Part shown: positions 1 to 8,327 of the stretch, one piece after another | Layout of the letters: the number at the start of each line of letters is the position of its first letter | How positions within the stretch are numbered: the first letter of the stretch is position 1 | Assembly (NCBI GenBank): GCA_040235375.1 | Contig: JBECKQ010000297.1 | Coordinates: 1-36,361 of the forward strand | DNA length: 36,361 nucleotides | Direction of reading: 5' to 3' | Origin: JBECKQ01 sp040235375 | GTDB lineage: Bacteria; Planctomycetota; Phycisphaerae; UBA1845 | Notes under the pieces: model-generated | Told to the model about the DNA's origin: nothing | Databases searched by the model: none | What the model saw: only the letters and a program-made list of their open reading frames with translations | Position numbers and translations under genes: made by a program

Positions 1-689
1 AAGTACTTGCCCAGCTCGAACAGGCCGGCCGTCAGCAGCGCTCCGCCCCAGACCACCAGCCCCTGCACGTGGGCGTCGGGCAGGATCTTGAACAGCGCCG
101 CGAACAGAACGGTGAAGATAGCCAGGGAGACCGCAATGTTCACCACCTGCCAGAAGTAATGCGGTCCCCCCGATGGCGAGCCGACGATGGACGAGAGAAT
201 TCCCGTGACGATCACGGCCACGGTAAAGACAATGCCCAGGACCAGCAGCATCAGCAGGCCGAAGAGCCGCGTGATGAGATAACTGAGAATCTCGTTGCGA
301 GGCGCCACGTGCACGTTCCACACCTGGTTCATCGACGCCCGAAGCTGGGCGAACACCGTCGTCGCGGAAAAGAGGACAACCCCGATGCTCACGAGTCCCG
401 CGAACTGACCGATGGAGGGTCGAGCCCTGGCGTTCTGAATGACGGTGCGGGTGACGTTCGCGGCCTGCGAGCCGACGAAGGTCTGCATCTGATCGACCAG
501 CCAGTGCTGGACGTTGCCGCCCAGCAGAGTCGTTATCCAGATGAAGAGAATGAGGATGGGAGCAAACGACAGGGCGCTGTAGAACGCGAGGGCCGCGGCC
601 AGTTGAAACCCCTGGTCCTCCATGAAATCCCACAGGGCGGTGACCGGCGCGTTGTTACGCAGCCACTGCGTCGCGCTTGCCATGGCCAT
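1..689 (-). CDS. YihY/BrkB (UPF0761) family inner-membrane protein, partial
   Basis: The gene reads leftward and runs off the window, so only about 229 N-terminal codons are visible (family members are usually near 290 residues). The product is a polytopic inner-membrane protein of the YihY/BrkB family, whose biochemical role is not settled. Visible hallmarks are the first membrane segment with LAAALAFYSALSFAPILI (about residues 30-47) and the conserved QLRASMNQVWNV block (114-125). Further hydrophobic segments lie near 93-112, 138-165 and 180-205. The ATG at 689 follows GGGGAG at a short distance; an in-frame ATG at 683 is an alternative start. It is the last visible gene of a minus-strand cluster of small envelope proteins, separated from the preceding gene by an 85-bp spacer holding a hairpin. 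The family call is strong; the function is unknown. Confidence 0.88.
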   Translation of the reverse strand, partial: MAMASATQWLRNNAPVTALWDFMEDQGFQLAAALAFYSALSFAPILILFIWITTLLGGNVQHWLVDQMQTFVGSQAANVTRTVIQNARARPSIGQFAGLVSIGVVLFSATTVFAQLRASMNQVWNVHVAPRNEILSYLITRLFGLLMLLVLGIVFTVAVIVTGILSSIVGSPSGGPHYFWQVVNIAVSLAIFTVLFAALFKILPDAHVQGLVVWGGALLTAGLFELGKY

Positions 690-715
690 CGAACTCCCCT
701 GGGATCGTAAAACGA

Positions 716-755
716 ACTGGCGCGGAGCCGCGCGTCATCGCGTCCGCTCCGCGCC
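716..755 (-). terminator. Intergenic hairpin, candidate terminator or attenuator
   Basis: GGCGCGGAGC (719-728) and GCTCCGCGCC (746-755) form a perfect 10-bp stem around a 17-nt loop that itself contains CGCG-tcat-CGCG. Read on the minus strand the stem is followed by AGTTCGTTTTAC, a modest T-rich tract. It sits between the DUF3618-type gene and the yihY-like gene, so it could end the upstream transcript or act as a processing or attenuation site. Confidence 0.45.
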
Positions 756-774
756 GTTGGCTATGGGGGCTGAC

Positions 775-1914
775 TCACGCGCCTTCGTGCGGCTCGCCCT
801 GCTGGCTCTCGCCCCACCCCTGTTCGTGATGGATTTCCTTCTCCGCGGCCTCGCGGGCGGCATGGGCGACCTCCTTCACCTTATCCTCCAGTTCGTGCGG
901 AGCAATGCCCTCCTCGTGGGCGGAACGCTCCGTGGCCTGCACCGCGGCGCCTGCCGCTCGCTTGCCGCGGGCGAACACCTCGCGCCCGGCGTCGGAGACT
1001 TCCGACCTGAATGCATCGGACTCGGCGCCCATCAACTCATCCTCGCGGCGCGTGCGCGGAATCAGCAGCCCGATAAGCACGCCCGTCGCGACGGCGCCGA
1101 GGCCTACCGCCAGCGGATGCTCAGCGGCAGTGTTGGCGGCCTTGTCGTAACCTCGTGAAGCACGATCCTTCACCCGGTCGCTCACGTCTTCGGACCACGC
1201 CCGCGCGCGGTTGACGGCGGACGACGTTCGCGAAGCGACCGGTCGCGCCGCTTGTGACGCGGTCTCCCGGACCGAGCGCCCGGCGTCGCGCATTCTCCCC
1301 ACGGCGGAACTTGCCGAGTCCTTGATGCCGGCCGCGGCGGAGCGCACTCTGCGCCCGGCGCGGGCGGCCCGGCCACCGTTGCTTTCGCCCAGGGACGATT
1401 CACTGTCGAACTCTTTATCTCTCATCTCATCCTCGCTTGTGTAATCTTCCTCGGAACCCAGCGGTCTTGTCCGCGCGGAGCGCGGGCGTCCGTGGGGATC
1501 GGGGCCGGCGGGGCCACCGGTGCTCAGATCTCCCGCGGAAAGCGGGGGCGGTGCGGCGACCGCCGGAGGCTCCTCGCCTGTTTGTTGTTGTTTTCTTTTG
1601 CCGCGTTTGCCGTTTTCCACGAGCAGCCACACGACGCCGGCACTGATGAGCGCGGTCGGCAAGGGATGCTTTTTCACCTTGCCCAGGAGCTTCTCGCCGG
1701 CGCTGACGAAGGTGGCGGACTGGCCGCGGAACAGATCGACCACGTCGTCGATCATGTTGCGTGGATGCAGTCGCTCGCCGATCGCGTTCAAGGTGGCGTC
1801 CATGTCCGCGCGCGTTGAGGCGATATCCTTGCGAATCTTGCCCGAATCCTTGTCTTCAGGGTCATACTCGTTGTGGTCGCTCCTGTCCTTTATGTCATCT
1901 TGTTGCGAACCCAC
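775..1914 (-). CDS. DUF3618-type membrane-associated protein with low-complexity middle
   Basis: This encodes 379 residues. The N-terminal segment around residues 26-60 (IRKDIASTRADMDATLNAIG) matches the DUF3618 pattern of short amphipathic helices. Hydrophobic segments follow near 84-101 (LPTALISAGVVWLLV) and near 268-286 (LAVGLGAVATGVLIGLLIP). Between them is a Pro-, Ser-, Arg- and Ala-rich low-complexity region, and the C-terminus is charged and helical. The start is a GTG at 1914, preceded by AAGGAG with an 8-nt spacer, and it overlaps the end of the upstream holin-family gene by 25 bp, which suggests translational coupling. Homologous cassettes in other bacteria are often linked to envelope stress or nutrient limitation. 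No enzymatic motif is visible and the molecular function is unknown. Confidence 0.8.
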   Translation of the reverse strand: MGSQQDDIKDRSDHNEYDPEDKDSGKIRKDIASTRADMDATLNAIGERLHPRNMIDDVVDLFRGQSATFVSAGEKLLGKVKKHPLPTALISAGVVWLLVENGKRGKRKQQQTGEEPPAVAAPPPLSAGDLSTGGPAGPDPHGRPRSARTRPLGSEEDYTSEDEMRDKEFDSESSLGESNGGRAARAGRRVRSAAAGIKDSASSAVGRMRDAGRSVRETASQAARPVASRTSSAVNRARAWSEDVSDRVKDRASRGYDKAANTAAEHPLAVGLGAVATGVLIGLLIPRTRREDELMGAESDAFRSEVSDAGREVFARGKRAAGAAVQATERSAHEEGIAPHELEDKVKEVAHAAREAAEKEIHHEQGWGESQQGEPHEGA

Positions 1915-2381
1915 TGGTTGGTCTCCTTCACTGAGGCGATTGTCTGCTTGGGGACGATGCTCTCTTTCTTCAAAGTGCTGACCGCCTTCTTCATGAATAC
2001 GCCTCCGATCACCGCCACGACGATGCCGATGATCAGAGGCGCAAGCCAGACGGCGGTCTGCGTCGTGGTGCCGAGCGCGCGCAGCCCCAGGGCCAGGCCG
2101 GCCGCGGCCGACACGAGCAGCAGCAGGAAGCCGCCGTAAGCGATAAACCCGCCGGTGACGAGGTACCCCGTGTTCCTTCCGGTGCGCTTGAGCTTCTCCG
2201 ACATTTCGGTCGTGGCGAGGGCGATCTCCTCGCGCATGAGCTGCACCCCGTCGTCGCGCAAGTCCTTGAGCAGGTCACCGACCGTCGCGCCGTTGACATT
2301 CCGACCGGCTCGCGGTTTCGGCCGCTCGGCGGATGCTTCCGTACGCTCTTCGGCGCCGGATGGGGCAGATGCGGTCGTCAT
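1890..2381 (-). CDS. Phage_holin_3_6-family membrane protein
   Basis: This encodes 163 residues. A basic, Pro-rich N-terminus is followed by the family motif VGDLLKDLRDDGVQLMREEI (about 34-53), an amphipathic helix, and two hydrophobic segments at roughly 73-103 and 109-132. A short cytoplasmic tail follows. This arrangement fits the Phage_holin_3_6 (formerly DUF1469) family. Despite the name, these are usually chromosomal housekeeping membrane proteins, and no other phage gene lies nearby. ATG at 2381 is preceded by CAGGAG about 9 nt upstream. The gene lies 15 bp after the preceding gene and overlaps the next by 25 bp, so the cluster is very probably one operon. The function is unknown; a role in envelope adaptation is inferred from context only. 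Confidence 0.85.
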   Translation of the reverse strand: MTTASAPSGAEERTEASAERPKPRAGRNVNGATVGDLLKDLRDDGVQLMREEIALATTEMSEKLKRTGRNTGYLVTGGFIAYGGFLLLLVSAAAGLALGLRALGTTTQTAVWLAPLIIGIVVAVIGGVFMKKAVSTLKKESIVPKQTIASVKETNQWVRNKMT

Positions 2382-2396
2382 GACGTATGTCTCCTG

Positions 2397-2978
2397 TCAC
2401 TCGGTTGCGTCGGGCGCCGCCATCTCCCGATCCTGTTCGTCGGGGAGAGCCCTGTCGCCGGCTTCGTCGTCGGTGCGTCCTGCCGAGGCCTTCAGAAAAC
2501 GGGCGACGATCAGCCCCGCGAGCAGCAGCCCGCCGAAGAACACGTCCGGCCGGCGCCGGGCATACTCGCTCATCTCGTCGCCGAGCTCGCGGACCGACCG
2601 GCTGCGGATGTGCCTGCTCGCTCGCTCAAAGCGATCCTGGATGTCGCGCGCACAGTCACAGGACAGGTCGCTGCCGTCTTCGTGCAGTTTGTTCGCGGCG
2701 GCCTCGACGGCCCCTCGGTAGCTCTCGAACCGATTGGCCACGCGGTCCTTCTGCCGGTTCATGAACATGCTCACCTCGGAGCGGGCTTTCTCGACGGCTT
2801 CGTTGCTCTGGCGGCGGGCCTGGTGAGCCACTTCCCGCGCCGCGTTGCCCGCGGCCCGAACGGCGGATTTCGCCTCATCCTTCAGCCCCAGCCGGGATCC
2901 GTCTCCTGATGCGCTGCCCCCGGACTCGCTCGACGGCGTACTCGTCTGGTTGTCTGCGATTGTGGACGATGAACTCAT
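2397..2978 (-). CDS. Single-TM helical protein, nutrient-deprivation-induced-like
   Basis: This encodes 193 residues. The first 30 are Ser/Gly-rich. Residues about 33-130 form a long charged Ala-rich helix resembling ElaB/YqjD-type or nutrient-deprivation-induced proteins. One hydrophobic segment lies near 145-163 (VFFGGLLLAGLIVARFLKA), followed by an acidic tail. It resembles tail-anchored inner-membrane proteins whose soluble helix faces the cytoplasm. The ATG at 2978 has a strong AAGGAGG site 5 nt upstream. It is the first gene of the minus-strand cluster and lies next to a candidate promoter at 3016-3021. Similarity is judged by composition and architecture rather than by a catalytic motif, so the family assignment is tentative while the reading frame is convincing. 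Confidence 0.75.
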   Translation of the reverse strand: MSSSSTIADNQTSTPSSESGGSASGDGSRLGLKDEAKSAVRAAGNAAREVAHQARRQSNEAVEKARSEVSMFMNRQKDRVANRFESYRGAVEAAANKLHEDGSDLSCDCARDIQDRFERASRHIRSRSVRELGDEMSEYARRRPDVFFGGLLLAGLIVARFLKASAGRTDDEAGDRALPDEQDREMAAPDATE

Positions 2979-3015
2979 GGCTGCCTCCTTTTTTGACAGG
3001 CCGTTTCAACATTGG

Positions 3016-3021
3016 ATTATG
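3016..3021 (-). promoter_or_regulatory. Candidate -10 box for the envelope cassette
   Basis: CATAAT on the minus strand matches five of six positions of the sigma-70 -10 consensus and lies 38 bp before the ATG at 2978. No good -35 hexamer is seen at 16-18 bp, so the promoter may be activated or use another sigma factor. The rest of the 235-bp divergent spacer 2979-3213 shows no gene. Confidence 0.3.
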
Positions 3022-3213
3022 GCCGGGTGTGCTTAAGTCGAACTGAATTCGGCCTAAAATCGGCGTTAAGGCACGGACGTTGCCGCCGCGCGCCGACGGG
3101 TACAGGCGATTTTCGCCCCTTCGCATGCGTGCGCGGCCCTTCCGTGTGCCGCCGCTCGTGAGCAGTATTCGGACGCAAGCGCGTCTCAATGTTTGAGCGC
3201 AAGGAAATCCACT

Positions 3214-4383
<1,170 letters not shown>

Positions 4384-4398
4384 TGCCGTGCGGCGCGC

Positions 4399-4950
4399 CT
4401 AGTGCGATACCGACGTGCTGACGGTCGCCTTCCAGTGGTGGGCCAACGTGAAGACTGCCCAGATCGCCCCAATGGCGTACGCGGCGATGGCCCCGTAGAA
4501 CCAGTACCAGTAGAAATTGCCGCCGGTCATGTCCGTCGCTTCCTTGGCGAGGATGATGCGGATCGCCACGCCGATCGTCATGAAGTAGTAGGTGAAGAAG
4601 ACGATCACGAAGCAGGCCACGTAGTGCCGGTCCATGTAGCGAAACTGCGGCAACGACTCCACCCAGGCCTCCCAGCCGAGCGACATCTCTTTCTCGCACT
4701 CGATGCGTTCCCGGATGTAGCGCCCGGCACGCATCATCGAGCTCTGCTCACTCAAGAACACGAGTATCAGCACGAGCACGGAGAACGGCAGCAGCAGCCA
4801 GACGAACATGTCGCCCTGCGACGCGATGTAGGCCAGGGCGGGAACGCCGAACAGGCCGGCCATCACGATCCAGAAAAGTCGCGCCTTCGTCGCCTTGATC
4901 TCCTCTCGCAACGTTATGAACTCATCTCGAAGCAGTCCCTTGGGATCCAT
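4399..4950 (-). CDS. Uncharacterised four-TM membrane protein
   Basis: This encodes 183 residues of unrecognised family. Two hydrophobic hairpins are visible: the first pair around 27-45 and 50-68, the second around 115-135 and 150-172. Between them is a charged loop carrying EQSSMMRAGRYIRERIECE and a Trp-rich stretch (LGWEAWVESLPQFRYMDRH). The ATG at 4950 with GGAG 7-8 nt upstream is preferred over the longer open frame reaching 5121, whose extra N-terminus is low-complexity. It converges on the P1 peptidase with a 15-bp gap. The RAGRYI...E loop between two TM pairs recalls small four-TM proteins of unknown role in many bacteria. No catalytic residues are evident, and no function is assigned. 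Confidence 0.75.
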   Translation of the reverse strand: MDPKGLLRDEFITLREEIKATKARLFWIVMAGLFGVPALAYIASQGDMFVWLLLPFSVLVLILVFLSEQSSMMRAGRYIRERIECEKEMSLGWEAWVESLPQFRYMDRHYVACFVIVFFTYYFMTIGVAIRIILAKEATDMTGGNFYWYWFYGAIAAYAIGAIWAVFTLAHHWKATVSTSVSH

Positions 4951-5053
4951 GATCGTTCTCCACGGCAGTACGGATGATCGGATTCGCCGACAAGGATCGG
5001 TGTGCGCCCACCCGGCGCCGCTGCCTCCGGCGCGGGTTCCGTCGGCTGGCTGC

Positions 5054-5059
5054 ATTCTA
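5054..5059 (-). promoter_or_regulatory. Candidate -10 box for the four-TM protein gene
   Basis: TAGAAT on the minus strand (five of six consensus positions) lies about 100 bp before the ATG at 4950. The matching -35 region is poor (GAGACG at 18 bp). The rest of 4951-5157 shows no gene. Confidence 0.3.
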
Positions 5060-5157
5060 CCGAATTCGGGCCCGCGCCGTCTCGGTTGTCTTTCGAGAAT
5101 GCAGCTCTTCGCAGTTTGCAAGGGCGAAACGCGGGCGCCGGTCGGCCACGCCGCGCG

Positions 5158-7101
5158 TCAGAGCGATTCGGCCCGTTCGGACCAGGCTTTTTCGATGACG
5201 GCCAGTTCCTGTTGAGCCTCGGCCAATTCGTCACGCAGGCGGGCCAGTGCATCGGCGTCGCGGTACAGGTCGCGATCGCCGAACCGCGCTTGCAGGCTCG
5301 CCACGCGGTCCTCCTGTTCGATGAGCAACTCCTCGATCCGCTCGATGGACAGGGCGTCGAACCGCGAGGTGTCGAGCCTTTTGGATGGCGCGGCCGGCGC
5401 TTGCGGGGGTGTCGTTGTCGGCGGGGCCTTCTGTTTTTCCGCGGGCGAGACGTTGTCGGCGGCGGGCTTTTCCCTGGCGGTCGCCGCCTCCTGCGTCTGG
5501 CGCACGTAGTCGGAGTAGTTGCCAACGTAAGTGGCGTGCGTCTCCGGCCGGATCACGAGCAGCCGCTGCACGATCCGGTCGAGGAAGTAGCGATCGTGGC
5601 TTACCACGACCACGGTGCCGGCGAAGTTGCGCAGCGCATCCTCGAGCGCTTCGCGCGAGGGGATGTCGAGATGGTTCGTCGGCTCGTCGAAGACGAGCAC
5701 GTTGGGCGCATCCAGCAGGAGCCGCAGCAGGCGCAGCCGCGACTGCTCGCCGCCCGACAGGTCTTTCACGCGCTTGAAGGCGTCGTCGCCGCGGAACTGG
5801 AACTGGGCGAGCAGCGATCGCGCTTCGGCTTCCCGCCAGGTCGGCCGAAGGCGCAGCACCTCCTCCACGACGTTGTGGGTCGCGGTCAGCGGTTCGACCT
5901 GCTGGGCGTGATAGCCGATGGTCGAGCCGCGGAGGATTTCGACCTGGCCGTCGTCCGGTTTGATCTTGCCGAGCAGGATGCGCAGCAGCGTTGTCTTGCC
6001 GGTGCCGTTCGGGCCGGTGATGCCGAAGCGTTCCCCCGCGTCAACGCGCACGTTCAAGCCGGCGAAGAGCCGTTTGCCGTCGTATGCCTTGTTGAGCCCG
6101 TCGCCGCGGATGACCGTGCCGGACTGCTTGTCCGGCTGGCCGAGATCGATGCCGACGGTGCGCCGCGTCCTGGGCCGTTCGAGCTCGAACTCGCCGGCTT
6201 CGAGGCGGCGTTGCAGCCGGGTTCGGCGCCCGCGCGCTTCGCGTCCGCGCTGGGCGGCGTGGTAGCGGGCGATGAAGTCCTGTTCCTTGTCGATGAAGGC
6301 CTTGTCGCGCAGGTACTGGCGCTCCTGGGCCAGGGCCTGCGTCTGGCTGATCCGCACGTAGCTCGAGTAGTTGCCCGGAAACGAGCGGATCCGGCGATCT
6401 TCCAGCTCGATAATCGATTCCGCGATGCGATCGAGCAGGTAGCGATCGTGGGAGACGACCAGCGCGCCGCCGCGATGCGACGTAAGGAAGCGCTCGAGCC
6501 AGTCGATGGTGTCAAGATCGAGATGATTGGTCGGCTCGTCGAGCAGCAGGTAGTGCCGCTGCTGGAGCAGCAGGCGAGCCAGCGCGGCGCGGCAGCGCTG
6601 CCCGCCGGACAGGAGCCCCACGCGGATGCCGAGTTCGTCTTGAGAAAATCCCAATCCGCCCAGGACTTCGCCGAGTCGCTTTTTGACGTTGTATCCGCCG
6701 GCGGCCACGAACTCCGCGTGCAGCCGGTCGTAGCGCCGCATCAGCTCTTCGTGGCCCTTCGTATCGTGCCGTTCGGCGATGTCCTCCGAGAGTTGGGCCA
6801 GACGCTCCTCGATGGACGTGATGTCGGCCAGCCCCGTGCCGACTTCCTCGCCGAGCGTTCGGTCGGGGTCGAGCTGCGGCTCCTGCGGAAGGTAGCCGAT
6901 GGTCACGCCGCGCGACACGGCGACGGAGCCGAGGTCGGGCTCCAGCAGGCCGGCGATGATCCTGAAGAGGGTGGTTTTGCCGGCTCCGTTGCGGCCGACC
7001 AGGCCGACGACGCGGCCGGTGTGCAGTTGCAGCGAGACCTCCTCGAGGACGACCTGCGTCCCGAACTGCTTGCTCACCCTGTCGAGCGTGATGGTCCCCA
7101 T
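5158..7101 (-). CDS. ABC-F family ATPase, Uup-like
   Basis: This encodes 647 residues with two ABC nucleotide-binding domains and no membrane domain, the ABC-F pattern; these proteins act on ribosomes or translation and some affect genome stability. NBD1 has Walker A GRNGAGKTT (36-44), signature LLSGGQR and Walker B LLLDEPTNHLDL. NBD2 has GPNGTGKTT, DLSGGEQSR and VFDEPTNHLDI. The charged inter-domain linker carries a basic stretch (RGREARGRRTRLQRRLEAG). After a Pro/Ala-rich spacer the last 70 residues form a coiled coil, like the C-terminal domain of Uup. The ATG at 7101 fits the family start (MGTITLDRVSK); in-frame upstream starts at 7137 (ATG) and 7164 (TTG) would add a non-conserved extension. 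Cytoplasmic. The family is certain; the subfamily is an inference from the C-terminal coil. Confidence 0.93.
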   Translation of the reverse strand: MGTITLDRVSKQFGTQVVLEEVSLQLHTGRVVGLVGRNGAGKTTLFRIIAGLLEPDLGSVAVSRGVTIGYLPQEPQLDPDRTLGEEVGTGLADITSIEERLAQLSEDIAERHDTKGHEELMRRYDRLHAEFVAAGGYNVKKRLGEVLGGLGFSQDELGIRVGLLSGGQRCRAALARLLLQQRHYLLLDEPTNHLDLDTIDWLERFLTSHRGGALVVSHDRYLLDRIAESIIELEDRRIRSFPGNYSSYVRISQTQALAQERQYLRDKAFIDKEQDFIARYHAAQRGREARGRRTRLQRRLEAGEFELERPRTRRTVGIDLGQPDKQSGTVIRGDGLNKAYDGKRLFAGLNVRVDAGERFGITGPNGTGKTTLLRILLGKIKPDDGQVEILRGSTIGYHAQQVEPLTATHNVVEEVLRLRPTWREAEARSLLAQFQFRGDDAFKRVKDLSGGEQSRLRLLRLLLDAPNVLVFDEPTNHLDIPSREALEDALRNFAGTVVVVSHDRYFLDRIVQRLLVIRPETHATYVGNYSDYVRQTQEAATAREKPAADNVSPAEKQKAPPTTTPPQAPAAPSKRLDTSRFDALSIERIEELLIEQEDRVASLQARFGDRDLYRDADALARLRDELAEAQQELAVIEKAWSERAESL

Positions 7102-7179
7102 GGTCGCCCCAGGCGCGGCCGGTTGCCTGCCGGCCATCCGTTCGCCGGCCGACGCGGCCTGCAAAATCGCAATCCGAGG

Positions 7180-7208
7180 GTTCTATCAGGATGGAGGGAC
7201 TGAGCCAA
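7180..7208 (-). promoter_or_regulatory. Candidate sigma-70 promoter for the ABC-F gene
   Basis: On the minus strand TTGGCT (7203-7208) and TAGAAC (7180-7185) are separated by 17 bp and each matches four of six consensus positions. Transcription would start near 7173, giving a leader of about 72 nt before the ATG at 7101. Confidence 0.4.
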
Positions 7209-7260
7209 TGCCCCGTGTCGGCGGGGTAGTGAGTCGGGTCGTGCGAAATGTGTGTAAACG

Positions 7261-7302
7261 AATCGGGAACGCTCCCCGCATCAGCGGGAGGCGTTCCCGA
7301 TT
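7261..7302. repeat. Long near-perfect inverted repeat in intergenic region
   Basis: AATCGGGAACGCTCCCCGC (7261-7279) pairs with 7284-7302 over 19 positions with one G-T type mismatch and a 4-nt loop (ATCA). No long T-tract follows on either strand, so it is not a classical terminator. The whole gap 7102-7727 (626 bp) otherwise holds a candidate promoter at each end and no convincing gene. Confidence 0.75.
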
Positions 7303-7572
7303 GTGTGTAGTTCGTTCGACATCGTCATCGTTGTTCCGTTCCGTCACCTCCTCCCGGGAACCCGCAACTCCCAATCAGCTTTCCATGTTCTTGAGTTATC
7401 CGTTGTCCGATCCGGATCGGCCATTACGCCATATTCGACCATCGAATCCGCGTCAGACATTCGTGCTCGAGCCCGCGTCGGGTAGCCCATCCGACGGCCG
7501 GTTGCGACGCTCGCGTCGCGGGTAAGTGAGGTTGCCGGCCTGATTTACGAGCTTGAGCGGCGAATCTGCCGC

Positions 7573-7602
7573 GTGACTTCGATCGACCTCTTACGGTATA
7601 AT
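7573..7602 (+). promoter_or_regulatory. Candidate sigma-70 promoter for the sigma factor/kinase pair
   Basis: A perfect TATAAT (7597-7602) is preceded at 18 bp by GTGACT (7573-7578), which matches four of six -35 positions. The start site would be near 7609, giving a leader of about 120 nt to the ATG at 7728. Confidence 0.5.
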
Positions 7603-7727
7603 CGCCGCAAACGACCGCTTCGTGCCGCATGCCGGATCGCTCCGACACTGGTTTATTGTCGCGACTCGCGAGAAACTATAGATTTTCGTTGATCTTTTTT
7701 GACATCTCGCCCCCGGCAGGTCCCGCC

Positions 7728-8327
7728 ATGCTCAGCACGGTCTCGTTTCTGATCACGCGACTCCCGGAATTAGGAGACCGGAGGGCCTGGGAAGTCTTCG
7801 AAATCCGCTACACGCCGGTTTTGAAGCGATATTTTAGAAAATCAGGCTGTGCTGATCATATCGCTGCAGATCTCGCCCAGGAGACGATCCGGCGGGTCGC
7901 CGAGGGGCTGAGTGGTGGTGCCTACCGCCGGGACAAGGGAAAGCTGAGGAACTGGATCGGCGGCATTGGCCGGAACGTCCTGCGCAATTACCAGCGCAAG
8001 ACCGGCGAGCGCCCGACGCCGCTGCGAACGGAATTGCTGGCCAGCCAGGAGGATCCGTCGGCCCGAGAGGCGCTGGAAGAGGCGGAGAAAGCGTTCGATG
8101 CGGTCTGGGTGCGCAGCCGGGTGTCGGCGTTGATTCGCAAGGCGGCGGAGAGCTTCGACACGCGCGACCTGCGGTGCTACTTCCTCGTCGAGATACGCAA
8201 GCTGCCCGTCAAAACGGTCGCCCAGCGGCTTGGTTTGAGCGAGGCGTCGGTCTTCAACAAGCGGCGTGCAGTCGCGAACTGGCTGCTGGACGTGGGACCT
8301 CGTTTCATTTCCACGTGGGAGCAGTGA
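7728..8327 (+). CDS. ECF-like RNA polymerase sigma factor
   Basis: This encodes 199 residues with the two-domain ECF plan. Region 2 spans about 18-92 (AWEVFEIRYTPVLKRYF, then DLAQETIRRVAEG and LRNWIGGIGRNVLRNYQRK, the core-binding and -10-binding parts). A linker follows, then region 4 at about 130-190 with a helix-turn-helix (VKTVAQRLGLSEASVFNKRR). The ATG at 7728 is preceded by AGGT and gives the usual ECF N-terminus; an upstream ATG at 7629 lacks a ribosome site and adds a non-family extension. Its stop codon overlaps the start of the kinase gene (TGATG), so the two are translationally coupled. ECF factors encoded beside Ser/Thr kinases are a known Planctomycetota pattern. Target promoters are unknown. 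It may be controlled by the neighbouring kinase. Confidence 0.88.
   Translation: MLSTVSFLITRLPELGDRRAWEVFEIRYTPVLKRYFRKSGCADHIAADLAQETIRRVAEGLSGGAYRRDKGKLRNWIGGIGRNVLRNYQRKTGERPTPLRTELLASQEDPSAREALEEAEKAFDAVWVRSRVSALIRKAAESFDTRDLRCYFLVEIRKLPVKTVAQRLGLSEASVFNKRRAVANWLLDVGPRFISTWEQ

Noticed and set aside
1890..2381. Prophage remnant suggested by a holin-family protein
   Set aside because: This family is common on chromosomes in stress cassettes, and no lysin, structural or integrase gene is nearby.
5002..7203. A 733-codon open frame on the plus strand
   Set aside because: It is antisense to the clear ABC-F gene; its length reflects high GC content, and its product has no recognisable motif.
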